A stretch of DNA of 64,000 nt, taken from Novosphingobium aerophilum. Its GTDB lineage: Bacteria > Pseudomonadota > Alphaproteobacteria > Sphingomonadales > Sphingomonadaceae. This document shows positions 19,497-28,658 of the stretch, piece by piece. Every line of letters starts with the position of its first letter. Within the stretch, counting starts at the first letter, position 1. Under the pieces are notes generated by a model, which saw nothing but the letters and a program-made list of their open reading frames with translations, did no database searches and was not told the DNA's origin. Made by a program: the position numbers and the translations under genes. Location: assembly GCF_014230305.1 (NCBI RefSeq), contig NZ_JACLAU010000004.1, positions 1 through 64,000 on the forward strand. The letters run 5' to 3'.

Positions 19497-20073
19497 GAGA
19501 ACGGCTCTGACGGTACGGGGCGCGTTGCGGTCCGTCCTGGCGCTCGGCCTGCTCACGTCTGTGGCAGGCCGTGCGGCGCTGCCGCCGGAGCAGGATGATC
19601 GGGTCACCTTCGTCTACTACGATGTGGCCGGACGCGACGCGGAGGCCATTCGTGCCGCGATGGACCGGTTGCGGCCGATCGATCCGGCCGATGGCCAGCC
19701 TTACGATGCACTGACCTCGTGGCGGATCGACTGGCGGTGGGACGGCAATGGCCGTGGCCAGTGCGATCTGGGCACCACCCGGGTGATCTTTTCGGCCACG
19801 ATCACCTTCCCGCGGCTCGATCCCGCCGGCGTTCCCCCGACCGTCCTCGCCGAATGGAACCGGTTCGTCCGCGGCCTGCGCGAGCATGAGTTGCAGCATG
19901 TGCGCCATGCCATGGAGCGCTTGCCCGAGATCGATCGGGCTGTCCGCACCGCCACTTGCGAAACCGCCAATGCCCGGGGTGAGGCCGTGCTGGAACGGAT
20001 TCGCGCCCGCGACCGGGCCTTCGATGCCGAAACCCGCCATGGCCTTGCCTCCGGGGTGCGCTTCCCTGGCTGA
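19474..20073 (+). CDS. DUF922 putative zinc protease, exported
   Basis: Up to 199 residues. After a hydrophobic leader (LRSVLALGLLTSVAGRAA) comes a DUF922 domain with the zinc-binding HELQHVRHAME motif near residue 137, and two cysteines (CDLG, ATCETA) that could pair in the periplasm. The start is uncertain: the TTG at 19474 overlaps the SPOR gene by 23 bp, while a TTG at 19525 would begin directly at the signal peptide and is equally reasonable. The substrate is unknown; the position between SPOR and nagZ suggests an envelope role. Confidence 0.72.
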   Translation: MPARSSAERTALTVRGALRSVLALGLLTSVAGRAALPPEQDDRVTFVYYDVAGRDAEAIRAAMDRLRPIDPADGQPYDALTSWRIDWRWDGNGRGQCDLGTTRVIFSATITFPRLDPAGVPPTVLAEWNRFVRGLREHELQHVRHAMERLPEIDRAVRTATCETANARGEAVLERIRARDRAFDAETRHGLASGVRFPG

Positions 20074-20112
20074 TCCAGCGCCCTGCCACTTTCCACACCG
20101 GCAGGGGACTGC

Positions 20113-20134
20113 GGCCTTGCGAAGGCCCGGTTTT
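20113..20134 (+). terminator. Weak terminator before nagZ
   Basis: ggcctt (20113-20118) and aaggcc (20122-20127) form a hairpin with a gcg loop, followed after cgg by TTTT (20131-20134). It lies in the 78-bp gap after the DUF922 gene. Confidence 0.35.
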
Positions 20135-20151
20135 GCTGCGATTCCCCGGGC

Positions 20152-21165
20152 ATGATCCCCGCGATTTTCGGGCTCTCCGGGCCCCGGCTCACCGCTGACG
20201 AACGGGCGTTCTTCGCCGATGCCGATCCGGCGGGCTACATCCTGTTCGGCCGCAATGTGGAAAGCCGCGAGCAGGTCCGCGCCCTGACCGATGAGCTGCG
20301 CGCGATCCACGGGCGGGAGCGGCTGCTGGTCACGATCGATCAGGAAGGCGGCCGGGTCGCGCGGATGAAGCCGCCGGTGTGGCCAGCCTTTCCGACCGGC
20401 GAGGCCTTCGATCGGCTCTATGATGTGGCGCCGGCCAGCGCGATCGAGGCAGCGCGCTGCAATGCCGAGGCGCTGGGGCTGGAGCTGGCCGAGGTCGGAA
20501 TCTCGTGCGATTGCTGGCCGGTGCTCGACGTGCGCGAACCCGGTGCCCACGACGTGATCGGCGATCGCGCCCTGGGTACCGAGCCGCTCCGCGTCGCTGC
20601 ACTGGGGCGGGCCATCCTGGACGGGCTGGCGCGGGCCGGGGTGGTCGGCGTGGTCAAGCACATGCCCGGGCACGGCCGGGCTCTGGCAGACAGTCACAAG
20701 GAGCTGCCCACCGTAACCGCCGACGAGACCGCGCTGGAGCGCGACCTGGCCCCCTTCCGCGCGCTCGCCCATGCTCCCGTGGCGATGACCGGGCATATCC
20801 GCTTCACCGCCTGGGATGCCGAGCATCCGGCCACCCAGTCGCCCTTCGTGATCGAGCAGATCATTCGCCAGCGGATCGGTTTCGGCGGTCTGCTGCTGAC
20901 CGACGATCTGGACATGGAGGCGCTTGCCGGGCCCGTGCCCGAGCGCGCGGCGCGGGCGCTGGCGGCTGGCTGCGACATCGCGCTTAACTGCTGGGCGAAG
21001 ATGGACGACATGATCGGCATCGCGGCCGCTTGCCCGGTCATCCGCACCGACAGTGCCGCGCGGCTCGCGGTCGCACTCGCCGGCACGGGTCCGCTGGTGG
21101 CCGATCCGTCCCGCGGTGCGGCGCTGGCGGCCAAGCGCGACAGCCTGCTGGCGCTGCACGCGTGA
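20152..21165 (+). CDS. nagZ: Beta-N-acetylhexosaminidase, peptidoglycan recycling
   Basis: The 337-residue family 3 glycoside hydrolase removes GlcNAc from anhydro-muropeptides in the cytoplasm. It has the family core EGGRVARMKPP, the catalytic histidine/aspartate loop KHMPGHGRALADSHKELP near residue 173, and the nucleophile aspartate in LLLTDDLDMEAL. No signal peptide, as expected. The stop overlaps the scpA GTG start by 4 bp, so the recycling enzyme is translationally coupled to the condensin partner genes, an arrangement known from other alphaproteobacteria. Confidence 0.95.
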   Translation: MIPAIFGLSGPRLTADERAFFADADPAGYILFGRNVESREQVRALTDELRAIHGRERLLVTIDQEGGRVARMKPPVWPAFPTGEAFDRLYDVAPASAIEAARCNAEALGLELAEVGISCDCWPVLDVREPGAHDVIGDRALGTEPLRVAALGRAILDGLARAGVVGVVKHMPGHGRALADSHKELPTVTADETALERDLAPFRALAHAPVAMTGHIRFTAWDAEHPATQSPFVIEQIIRQRIGFGGLLLTDDLDMEALAGPVPERAARALAAGCDIALNCWAKMDDMIGIAAACPVIRTDSAARLAVALAGTGPLVADPSRGAALAAKRDSLLALHA

Positions 21166-21914
21166 ACGCCGAGACGGCCGACACGGTGGAGGCCGAGGCG
21201 CTCGTCGTCTCGCTCGACGGGTGGGAAGGACCGCTCGACCTGCTGCTCGATCTGGCGCGCCGCCAGAAGGTCGACCTGCGGCGGATCGCGATCCTCGACC
21301 TGGTCGACCAGTATCTGGAATACATCGAACGCGCCCGCGCCCTGCGGCTGGAACTGGCGGCCGACTACCTCGTGACGGCGGCCTGGCTGGCCTATCTGAA
21401 AAGCGGGCTGCTGCTCCCGCGCGAGGAGCAGGAAGAGCCCAGTCCCGAAGAGTTGGCGCTGCGGTTGCAACTGCGGCTGCAGCGGCTGGGCGCCATGCGT
21501 GAGGCGGCGGCGCGGCTGCTGGCCCGGGATCGGCTGGGGCGCGACGTGTTCCCGCGCGGCAATCCCGAAGGGCTGGCGGTCGATCGGCGCAACCAGTGGG
21601 CCTGCGACTGGTTCGATCTGGTCCAGGCCTATGCCCAGGTGAAGGCGCGCAGCGCGCCGGTGGTCCATATGGTGCGCGACCGGATGGTGGTCACGCTCGA
21701 ATCCGCACTGGCCCGGGTCTCGGTCATGCTGGGGGTTTCGCTCGACTGGATCGAGCTCCGCGATTTCCTGCCGCCCCAGGCCGAGCCGCGCCTGCGCCGC
21801 TCGGCCCTGGCCTCCAGCTTCGTCGCCGCGCTCGAGCTGGCCCGGCTGGGCAAGGCCGAACTGGCCCAGAGCGAGGTGTTCGGGCCGCTGCAATTGCGCG
21901 GGGTGCGGGGATGA
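21162..21914 (+). CDS. scpA: Segregation and condensation protein A (kleisin)
   Basis: This 250-residue ScpA bridges the SMC ATPase heads with ScpB during chromosome compaction. It has the diagnostic N-terminal segment DGWEGPLDLLLDLARRQKVDLRRIAILDLVDQYLEYI and AADYLVTAAWLAYLKSGLLLP, then a charged middle and a C-terminal winged-helix region. The GTG start at 21162 overlaps nagZ. The longer frame to 21030 runs through nagZ and is not conserved. It overlaps scpB by 4 bp. Confidence 0.94.
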   Translation: MNAETADTVEAEALVVSLDGWEGPLDLLLDLARRQKVDLRRIAILDLVDQYLEYIERARALRLELAADYLVTAAWLAYLKSGLLLPREEQEEPSPEELALRLQLRLQRLGAMREAAARLLARDRLGRDVFPRGNPEGLAVDRRNQWACDWFDLVQAYAQVKARSAPVVHMVRDRMVVTLESALARVSVMLGVSLDWIELRDFLPPQAEPRLRRSALASSFVAALELARLGKAELAQSEVFGPLQLRGVRG

Positions 21915-22597
21915 GCGAAGCGATCGGCCCTGACCTCGGGCGGGCGCCCGACGATCTGGTTCGCGCGGTCGAGGCGACGCTGTTCGCGGCGACCGAACCG
22001 ATGAGCCCGGCCGCCATCTCGGCCCACCTCGGCGGGGCGGAGGTCGGGCCGGCCCTGACCGAGCTGGCTGGGCACTATGCCGGTCGCGGCATCACATTGG
22101 TCGAACGCGGCGGATGCTGGCATTTCCAGACCGCCGCCGACCTGGCCCACCTGCTCCGGCGCGAGCGGGAAGAGGTGCGCCGCCTGTCGCGCGCGGCGAC
22201 CGAGGTGCTGGCGATCATCGCCTATCATGAGCCGGTCAGCCGGGCCGAGATCGAAGCGATCCGCGGGGTGCAGACCGCGCGCGGCACGCTCGACGTGCTG
22301 CTCGAAGCCGGCTGGGTCCGGGCTGCGGGCCGCCGCGAGGTGCCGGGCCGACCGGTGATCTATGCGACCACCCAGGCGTTCCTCTCCCACTTCGGACTCG
22401 AATCCCGGCGCGACCTGCCCGGACTGGATGAGCTGCGCGCGGCCGGGCTACTCGATCCGGTCGACGATGTGCTGGCCGAGGCGATGGGCATGGCCCCTGA
22501 TCGCTTTCCCGGACCTGCCGATGCCCGGTATTCCGACCAGTCGCCGCGTCCGCAGGGCGGGGATACTGGCAATACGCCGGAAAACGCCCTAGATTAG
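21911..22597 (+). CDS. scpB: Segregation and condensation protein B
   Basis: The 228-residue ScpB carries two winged helices: VRAVEATLFAATEPMSPAAISAHLGG at the N-terminus and LSRAATEVLAIIAYHEPVSRAEIEAIRGVQTARGTLDVLLEAGWVR in the middle, the signature of the family. The C-terminal 40 residues are low-complexity. The ATGA overlap with scpA supports the start and a fixed ScpA:ScpB output ratio. It is followed 80 bp later by tatA. Confidence 0.94.
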   Translation: MSEAIGPDLGRAPDDLVRAVEATLFAATEPMSPAAISAHLGGAEVGPALTELAGHYAGRGITLVERGGCWHFQTAADLAHLLRREREEVRRLSRAATEVLAIIAYHEPVSRAEIEAIRGVQTARGTLDVLLEAGWVRAAGRREVPGRPVIYATTQAFLSHFGLESRRDLPGLDELRAAGLLDPVDDVLAEAMGMAPDRFPGPADARYSDQSPRPQGGDTGNTPENALD

Positions 22598-22677
22598 CAA
22601 GACGGCGAGCCCTATGGGCGATACGCTGACCGGGTGGCCCCGCTGGGACCGCCGCCCTTGTCTCAGGAGTTGCTTTG

Positions 22678-22911
22678 ATGGGTCTTTCGCTTCCCCACCT
22701 GCTGATCGTCGCGCTGGTCGTGCTCGTGCTGTTCGGCCGCGGCCGGATTTCCGAGATGATGGGTGACTTCGGCAAGGGCATCAAGAGCTTCAAGCAGGGC
22801 ATGGCCGACGACGAGACGGCGCGGCCGGCTCCGCCGCCGGCGCAAATCCCGCCGGCTGCCGCCCCGACCGAAGCCGCGCAGCAGCCCTCGGGCGATCAGC
22901 TCCCGCGCTAA
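22678..22911 (+). CDS. tatA: Twin-arginine translocase subunit TatA
   Basis: A 77-residue protein with one short N-terminal membrane helix ([18 protein letters not shown]), the FG-hinge, and an amphipathic helix ([19 protein letters not shown]), then a polar Pro/Ala tail. TatA oligomers form the pore or membrane-weakening patch for folded Tat substrates. CAGGAG eight bases before the ATG is the ribosome-binding site. First gene of tatABC. Confidence 0.95.
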   Translation: MGLSLPHLLIVALVVLVLFGRGRISEMMGDFGKGIKSFKQGMADDETARPAPPPAQIPPAAAPTEAAQQPSGDQLPR

Positions 22912-22932
22912 GCCGCGGCGGATTCCCCTCCC

Positions 22933-23355
22933 ATGTTCGATATCGGCGCCGACGAACTGCTGCTTACGGCGGTTGTCGCCATCGTGGTGATCGGCCCCAA
23001 GGACCTGCCGCGCGCCATGCGCGTGACCGGCCGTTGGGTCGCCAAGATGCGCAAGATGTCCAACGCCTTCCGCGCCGGCTTCGAGAACATGGTGCGCGAG
23101 GCGGAGCTGGAGGAGATGGAGCGCGAATGGAAGGCGCGCAACGCCGCGATCATGGCCGCCCATCCGACCGTCACCGCCGATCCCGACATCGATTCGGCGG
23201 CCGCCGCTGCCGCGGCCGAGGGCCATGTCCCCGCGCTTGAGCATCATCCCGTGACCGCCGAGGCACCCATTGCCGCAACCCCGGGCACGCCGGACGCAGT
23301 CCCCGGAACCGCGGCCTCGGCTGATGGCGTGGCCGCCGGGCACGCGGGGGACTGA
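22933..23355 (+). CDS. tatB: Twin-arginine translocase subunit TatB
   Basis: The 140-residue TatB begins MFDIGADELLLTAVVAIVVIGPKDLPRAMR, the family pattern with the conserved glutamate in the helix and the GP hinge. An amphipathic helix (TGRWVAKMRKMSNAFRAGFENMVREAELEEME) and an Ala-rich tail follow. TatB partners TatC in signal-peptide recognition. It lies 21 bp after tatA and 2 bp before tatC. Confidence 0.95.
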   Translation: MFDIGADELLLTAVVAIVVIGPKDLPRAMRVTGRWVAKMRKMSNAFRAGFENMVREAELEEMEREWKARNAAIMAAHPTVTADPDIDSAAAAAAAEGHVPALEHHPVTAEAPIAATPGTPDAVPGTAASADGVAAGHAGD

Positions 23356-23357
23356 CC

Positions 23358-24173
23358 ATGGCCTTCCGCATCGATGACATCGACGAGACCCAGGCCCCGC
23401 TGCTCGATCACCTGCTCGAGCTGCGCACCCGGCTGGTCCGCAGCATCATCGCGCTCGCCCTCGCTTTCGGGGTGTGCCTCTATTTCGCGGGGGACATCCT
23501 GTCCTTCCTGCTCCGTCCGCTGGCCGAGGCCGGGCAGGGGACGCTGATCTACACCAAGCTCTATGGGCAGTTCTTCGTCGAGTTGAAGGTGGCGCTGTTC
23601 GCCGCCTTCTTCGTCTCGTTCCCGATCATCTCGAACCAGATCTGGGCCTTCATCGCGCCCGGGCTCTATGCCCGCGAAAAGAAGGCCTTCCTGCCGTTTC
23701 TCATCGCCACTCCGGTGCTGTTCACCGGTGGCGCGGCATTGGCGTACTATGTCGTCATGCCCAAGGCCTTCGGCTGGATGCTGGGCTTCCAGGGCAGCCA
23801 TGGCGGGGTCAAGATCGAGGCCCTGCCAAATTCCGAGGACTATCTCGGCCTGGTCATGCAGTTCATCCTGGCCTTCGGGATCAGCTTCCTGCTGCCGGTC
23901 CTGCTGCTGCTGCTCAACCGCGCTGGAATCGTCTCGCGCCAGCAGCTGGCCGGTGCGCGCCGCTATGTGATCGTGGCGATCACGGCGATCGCGGCGGTCA
24001 TCACCCCGCCCGATGTGCTGTCGCAACTGATGCTCGCCATCCCGCTGCTGTTCCTGTTCGAGGGCTCGCTGCTGTTCATGCTGTTCACCGAGCGCAAGGC
24101 GGAGCAGGAGAAGGCCACCGAAGCGCAGGCAGCGGAGGCGGGGCTGCCTGCGACCACGAGTTCAGAGAACTGA
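23358..24173 (+). CDS. tatC: Twin-arginine translocase subunit TatC
   Basis: The 271-residue, six-helix TatC is the receptor for twin-arginine signal peptides. The cytoplasmic N-terminus has the conserved APLLDHLLELRTRLVRS segment, and the first periplasmic and cytoplasmic loops include KLYGQFFVELKVALFAAFFVSFPIISNQIWAFIAPGLYAREKK. The late VITPPDVLSQLMLAIPLLFLFEGSL is also typical. The C-terminus is charged. Ends the tat operon; a hairpin separates it from the convergent amidohydrolase gene. Confidence 0.96.
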   Translation: MAFRIDDIDETQAPLLDHLLELRTRLVRSIIALALAFGVCLYFAGDILSFLLRPLAEAGQGTLIYTKLYGQFFVELKVALFAAFFVSFPIISNQIWAFIAPGLYAREKKAFLPFLIATPVLFTGGAALAYYVVMPKAFGWMLGFQGSHGGVKIEALPNSEDYLGLVMQFILAFGISFLLPVLLLLLNRAGIVSRQQLAGARRYVIVAITAIAAVITPPDVLSQLMLAIPLLFLFEGSLLFMLFTERKAEQEKATEAQAAEAGLPATTSSEN

Positions 24174-24180
24174 GCCGCTT

Positions 24181-24196
24181 CCCGGCCGAAGCCGGG
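24181..24196. terminator. Hairpin between convergent tatC and amidohydrolase genes
   Basis: cccggc (24181-24186) and gccggg (24191-24196) enclose a cgaa tetraloop, a stable hairpin readable from both strands. T-runs are short (ctt on one side, none clear on the other), so termination strength is uncertain. Confidence 0.45.
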
Positions 24197-24206
24197 CATT
24201 CCACCC

Positions 24207-25898
24207 TCACGGCGTAGAGGCCGTCTCCGCCGACCACACCTTCTGCCCGCCCACCCAGGTTTCAAGCACCCGCGTCGCGCGCAGTTCGCTGGACGAGACC
24301 ATCAGCGGATCGCGGTCGACCAGAATGAAGTCGGCGCGCAGCCCGGGGGCGAGGCGGCCGAAGCGGGTCTCGGCAAAGCCGGCATAGGCCGCGCCGGTGG
24401 TGTAAGCGGCGAGGGCATCCTCGCGGGTGACACGCTCCTGCGGCTGCCAGCCGCCATAGGGCTGGCCATTCTCGTCCTGCCGGGTGATCGCCGCGGCGAG
24501 GCCGGCCCAGGGATCGGGCAGTTCCACCGGCGCGTCCGAGCCGAAGGCCAGCCGGCCGCCGGCCTTGAGCGCCGAAGCCCAGGCATAGGCCCCGTTCAGG
24601 CGGGCTGGTCCCAGCCGTGCTTCGGCCATCAGCCGGTCCGAGGTCTGGTGAACCGGCTGCATCGAGGCAATCGTGCCGTGCTGGCCGAGCCGGGGCAGGT
24701 CGACCGGATCGATCACCTGGGCATGCTCGATCCGCCAGCGGCGATCACCCTTGTAGGTTTCGGACAGCTCGGCAATCGCGTCCAGCACGCGGGCATTGGC
24801 CTTGTCGCCGATCGCGTGGACCGCGACCTGGAACTTGTCGAGCGCGGCGCGGCTCATCAGGTTGCGTAGTTGGGCCTCATTCAGCAGTGGCAGGCCCGAC
24901 TGGCCCGGGGCATCGGCATAGGGCGCCTTGAGCAGGGCCCCGCGCGAGCCGAGCGCGCCATCGAGGTAGAGCTTGACGCCGCCGAGCCGCAACTTGTCGT
25001 CATAGAGCCAGGGGCTCGGCTGCGATCCGGCGATCAGGGTCATCGCCTCGGTCCCGGCCGCATAGGCCATGATCCGAATGCGCAGCGCGCCAAGGTCACC
25101 GGAACGGCGGAACGCCTGCCAGTCCTCGATCGACGCGCCCATGTCGGCCACGGCGGTCAGACCGCGCTTCAGGAACAGCTCCTGCGCCTTGGCAAAGGCC
25201 AGGTCGCGGTCCTCGGGGCGGGGCTGGGGGACAACCCGGCCGACCAGCTCCTGCGCCGCGTCGACCAGCACCCCGGCGGGCTGCTGGTTGGCACCGACAC
25301 GCTCGATCCGGCCGCCCACCGGGGGCTGGGTCGCCGCGCTGACCCCGGCCGCCGCCAGCGCCGCGCTGTTGGCCCATCCGGCGTGACCATCGGCGCGCGA
25401 CAGCCAGACCGGACGGTCCTTGACCACGGCGTCGAGTTCGGCGGCGGTGGGGAAGCGGCCGAGGCCCCAGACCTCCTGGTTCCAGCCGCGCCCCAGGATC
25501 CACGGATGATCGGGATGGGCGGCGGCATAGGCGGCAATCTTCTCCTGCGCCTCGGCTAGGCTGCGCGTGGTCGACAGGTCCAGCGTCAGCGCGCCGAGCC
25601 CCACCTCCATGACGTGGACGTGGGCATCGATCAGCCCCGGCATCAGCACGCGGCCCTTGCCGTCCAGCAGGTAGTCCACCTTGGCCGGCCGCTTGTCACC
25701 GCGGTGGAGCACCCGCAGCACCTTGCCGTCGTTGCCGATCAGCAGCCCGTCGAGCCGTTCGACCTTGCCGTCCTCGGTCAGGGTGAAACCGTCGACATGG
25801 TCGATCAGGGTATCGGCAAGGGCGGGGGCACTGCCCGCCGCGATCAGCAGCGAAGTCGCAAGGATGATCGGGTGGTTGCGGGGAAGGCTGATTGTCAT
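24207..25898 (-). CDS. Amidohydrolase family 3 protein, exported
   Basis: The 563-residue metal-dependent hydrolase has a signal peptide (HPIILATSLLIAAGSAPALA) and the amidohydrolase pattern: GKGRVLMPGLIDAHVHVMEVG with the HxH metal site near residue 90, HAIGDKANARVLDAI, WRIEHAQVI and the late GSDAPVELPDPWAG aspartate. Family 3 members (YtcJ-like) hydrolyse amide bonds of varied substrates; none can be named here. AGGAG precedes ATG 25898. Upstream frame to 26195 is antisense shadow over the neighbouring gene. Confidence 0.85.
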   Translation of the reverse strand: MTISLPRNHPIILATSLLIAAGSAPALADTLIDHVDGFTLTEDGKVERLDGLLIGNDGKVLRVLHRGDKRPAKVDYLLDGKGRVLMPGLIDAHVHVMEVGLGALTLDLSTTRSLAEAQEKIAAYAAAHPDHPWILGRGWNQEVWGLGRFPTAAELDAVVKDRPVWLSRADGHAGWANSAALAAAGVSAATQPPVGGRIERVGANQQPAGVLVDAAQELVGRVVPQPRPEDRDLAFAKAQELFLKRGLTAVADMGASIEDWQAFRRSGDLGALRIRIMAYAAGTEAMTLIAGSQPSPWLYDDKLRLGGVKLYLDGALGSRGALLKAPYADAPGQSGLPLLNEAQLRNLMSRAALDKFQVAVHAIGDKANARVLDAIAELSETYKGDRRWRIEHAQVIDPVDLPRLGQHGTIASMQPVHQTSDRLMAEARLGPARLNGAYAWASALKAGGRLAFGSDAPVELPDPWAGLAAAITRQDENGQPYGGWQPQERVTREDALAAYTTGAAYAGFAETRFGRLAPGLRADFILVDRDPLMVSSSELRATRVLETWVGGQKVWSAETASTP

Positions 25899-25954
25899 GG
25901 CTCCTGAACGTCCTGCTGGTGCCGCGGATGAACCCAACGGGCTTGTTGCCGCCG

Positions 25955-26854
25955 CTACCGCTTCCGACCCGGCAGCGGCAGGCGGCGGACCAGTGCGCTG
26001 GTGTCCTCGCGCCCGCCGCCCAGCGCCTGGACCTCGGCATAGAACTGGTTGACCAGCGCAGTGATCGGCAGCGAGACGCCCAGGGCACGGCCTTCGTCCA
26101 TGGCCAGGCCCAGGTCCTTGCGCATCCAGTCCACCGCGAAGCCGAAGTCGAACTCGTCGGCGGCCATGGTTTTCCAGCGGTTGTCCATCTGCCACGACTG
26201 CGCCGCCCCGCCGGATATCGCCTCATAGACCTTGTCGGTGTCGAGCCGGCTGGCCTGGGCGAAGCGCATCGCTTCGGACAGGCCCGACACGACCCCGGCG
26301 ATGCAGATCTGGTTCACCATTTTGGCGAGCTGACCATAGCCGGATTTACCGATATGGACCACGCGCTGAGTGTAGGCGGCGAAGATCGGCTGGGCCGCCG
26401 CGATCGCTTCGGGCCGACCGCCGCACATCAGGGTGAGTGTTCCCTTTTCCGCGCCGATCTGGCTGCCGGTCATCGGCGCGTCGACGCAGAGCACCTCCTT
26501 GTCGCGTGCCTCGACCGCGATCTGCCGGGCGATCCGCGCCGAGGCCGTGGTGTGATCGATGAACAGGCCGCCCCGGCGCAGGGTGGAGAAAACGCCGTTG
26601 GGCGCCAGCACGACATCCGACAGGTCATCGTCGTTGCCCACGCAGGTCAGGACCACATCGGCCCCGTCAGCGGCATCGGCCGGGCTGGTTGCGACCCGCA
26701 CCGCCAGCCCCGGATTGGCCGCCAGCCAGGCGTCGCGCCGGGTGGGGGAACGGTTGAACACGGTCAGGCGGTGGCCAGCCTGGCCGAGGTGGCGCGCGAG
26801 CGGGCCGCCCATCACGCCGAGGCCAATGAAACTGACGTTGCAAGGGGTGGTCAT
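25955..26854 (-). CDS. NAD(P)-dependent beta-hydroxyacid dehydrogenase
   Basis: The 299-residue enzyme has the Rossmann start VSFIGLGVMGGPLARHLGQAGH, the substrate-binding DAPMTGSQIGAEKGTLTLMCGG segment and the catalytic lysine helix GQLAKMVNQICIAGVVSGLSEA. This places it in the 3-hydroxyisobutyrate/tartronate-semialdehyde/glyoxylate reductase family. The exact substrate is not determinable; a role in valine or glyoxylate metabolism is the usual guess. The start at 26854 begins at the Rossmann motif; the frame to 27562 is shadow. It lies 56 bp upstream of the amidohydrolase gene on the same strand. Confidence 0.85.
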   Translation of the reverse strand: MTTPCNVSFIGLGVMGGPLARHLGQAGHRLTVFNRSPTRRDAWLAANPGLAVRVATSPADAADGADVVLTCVGNDDDLSDVVLAPNGVFSTLRRGGLFIDHTTASARIARQIAVEARDKEVLCVDAPMTGSQIGAEKGTLTLMCGGRPEAIAAAQPIFAAYTQRVVHIGKSGYGQLAKMVNQICIAGVVSGLSEAMRFAQASRLDTDKVYEAISGGAAQSWQMDNRWKTMAADEFDFGFAVDWMRKDLGLAMDEGRALGVSLPITALVNQFYAEVQALGGGREDTSALVRRLPLPGRKR

Positions 26855-26941
26855 CGTCCGCCTGTTTAGCCGCAAATCGCGGCGCCGCCAGCCCAAAGAG
26901 CGTGCTTGGTTCGCCCGCGATGAGCGGCTAAGGCGCAGGCT

Positions 26942-27334
26942 ATGCCAATACCCCAGCCGCTGTTCTCGACCGCCGCCCGGGTGCTGTTCTGCGCCGCACT
27001 GGTCTTCGCGGTGATCATGGCGATCCTCCCCAAACCGCTGCAGCTGCCGACCGACGCCCTGGGCGACAAGTTCCACCATATCCTGGCCTTCGCGGCGCTG
27101 AGCACGCTGGCCGCGCTCGGCTGGCCCCGGGCGTCGCGCTGGCGCACGATCGAGCGGCTGTCCTTCCTGGGCGCGCTGATCGAGGTGGTCCAGGCGATCC
27201 CGGCGTTGCATCGCGATTGCGACATCCGCGACTGGGTGGCCGATACCGTGGCGATCATGGTGGTCACCGGGATCGCGGCCGTGCTCACCAGGGGCCGGAA
27301 TGGCGTGGTCGCGCAACAAGATTGCGGCGATTAG
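26942..27334 (+). CDS. VanZ-like small membrane protein
   Basis: A 130-residue protein with three to four hydrophobic segments. It has the VanZ-family layout: DKFHHILAFAALSTLAALG (conserved DKxxH near residue 42), a loop with ERLSFLGALIEVVQAIPALHRDCDIRDWVADTVAIMVV. Function of these short members is unknown; VanZ itself confers teicoplanin tolerance, but this is no evidence for resistance. It is divergent from the dehydrogenase gene by 87 bp and 43 bp upstream of the threonine ammonia-lyase gene. Confidence 0.75.
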   Translation: MPIPQPLFSTAARVLFCAALVFAVIMAILPKPLQLPTDALGDKFHHILAFAALSTLAALGWPRASRWRTIERLSFLGALIEVVQAIPALHRDCDIRDWVADTVAIMVVTGIAAVLTRGRNGVVAQQDCGD

Positions 27335-27377
27335 CGGTTCGACAAGCCGCGCGGAATATCCTAGGGCCCGGCCCACT

Positions 27378-28631
27378 ATGTCGACGCTTGCACCGCTCTC
27401 CGCCGAGGCGCCCGAACCGGCGCTGCTGACCCTGACCGACGTGCAGGCAGCCGCGATGCGGATTGCCGGCAAGGTTGTGCGCACGACCACCGAGCACAGC
27501 CGGACCCTGAGCGAGATTGCCGGCTGCGACATCTGGCTGAAGTTCGAAAACCTGCAGTTCACCGCCGCTTACAAGGAGCGCGGCGCGCTGAATGCGCTGC
27601 TGCTGCTGACCGACGAGCAGCGCGCGCGCGGGGTGATCGCGGCCTCGGCGGGCAACCATGCCCAGGGGCTGAGCTATCACGGCACCCGCCTGGGCGTGCC
27701 GGTGACCATCGTGATGCCGCGCACCACCCCGACGGTGAAGGTGATGCAGACCGAGGCGGTCGGCGGCAAGGTCGTGCTGGAGGGTGAGACCTTCGACGAG
27801 GCTTATGCCCATGCCCGGCGGCTGGAGCAGGAACTGGGGCTGGCCTTCGTCCACCCGTTCGACGAGCCGGCCGTGGCCGCCGGGCAGGGCACCGTCGCGC
27901 TCGAGATGCTCGCGGACGTGCCCGAGCTCGACATGCTGGTGATCCCGGTCGGCGGCGGCGGGCTGGCCACCGGGATGGGCACGGCCGCGCGCGGGTTGAA
28001 GCCCGGCATCGGGTTGGTCGGGGTCGAGGCCGAGCTGTTCCCGTCGATGTACAACAAGCTCAAGGGCACCCAGTACCCGACCGGGGGCGATACCCTGGCC
28101 GAAGGCATCGCGGTGAAGGAACCGGGGCAGTTCACCAGCAGGGTCCTGGCCCAGTTGCTCGACGAATTCCTGCTCGTGTCGGAACCGGCGATGGAAGCGG
28201 CAGTGGCGCTGCTGCTGCAGATCGAGAAGACCGTAGTCGAAGGCGCCGGCGCGGCCGGGTTGGCCGCGGTGATGGCCAACCGCGAGCTGTTCGCCGGACG
28301 CAAGGTGGGCATCGTGCTGACTGGTGGCAACATCGACACCCGCCTGCTGGCCAACGTGCTGCTGCGCGACCTGGCGCGCTCCGGCCGTCTCGCCCGCCTG
28401 CGGCTGACCCTTCAGGACCGCCCCGGTGCCCTGTTCAAGGTGATGGAAGAGTTCAACCGCCATAACATCAACATCATCGAGATCTGGCACCAGCGCATCT
28501 TCACGCACCTGCCGGCCAAGGGCCTGATCACCGACATCGAATGCGAGGCGCGCGACCGTGACCAGCTGGAAGCGCTGGTCGCCGCGCTGCGCGCCAAGGG
28601 CTACGACGTCAGTCAGGTGGATGTGAACTGA
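27378..28631 (+). CDS. ilvA: Threonine ammonia-lyase with C-terminal ACT domain
   Basis: The 417-residue PLP enzyme converts threonine to 2-oxobutyrate, the first step to isoleucine. The PLP lysine is in FTAAYKERGALNAL near residue 67, with the SAGNHAQGLSYHG phosphate-binding loop and PVGGGGLATGMG glycine loop. A single ACT domain follows (RLRLTLQDRPGALFKVMEEFNRHNINIIEIWHQR). This short form resembles TdcB/short IlvA more than the long two-ACT-like E. coli IlvA, so biosynthetic or catabolic use is open. A hairpin plus six Ts overlaps its stop codon. Confidence 0.9.
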   Translation: MSTLAPLSAEAPEPALLTLTDVQAAAMRIAGKVVRTTTEHSRTLSEIAGCDIWLKFENLQFTAAYKERGALNALLLLTDEQRARGVIAASAGNHAQGLSYHGTRLGVPVTIVMPRTTPTVKVMQTEAVGGKVVLEGETFDEAYAHARRLEQELGLAFVHPFDEPAVAAGQGTVALEMLADVPELDMLVIPVGGGGLATGMGTAARGLKPGIGLVGVEAELFPSMYNKLKGTQYPTGGDTLAEGIAVKEPGQFTSRVLAQLLDEFLLVSEPAMEAAVALLLQIEKTVVEGAGAAGLAAVMANRELFAGRKVGIVLTGGNIDTRLLANVLLRDLARSGRLARLRLTLQDRPGALFKVMEEFNRHNINIIEIWHQRIFTHLPAKGLITDIECEARDRDQLEALVAALRAKGYDVSQVDVN

Positions 28632-28654
28632 TCGGGGCGGAGGTCAGCTTTTTT
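28628..28654 (+). terminator. Intrinsic terminator overlapping the ilvA stop codon
   Basis: ctgatc (28628-28633) pairs with ggtcag (28642-28647; one G-T pair) around an eight-base loop, and six Ts follow at 28649-28654. The TGA stop lies within the 5' arm. Confidence 0.6.
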
Positions 28655-28658
28655 ACGC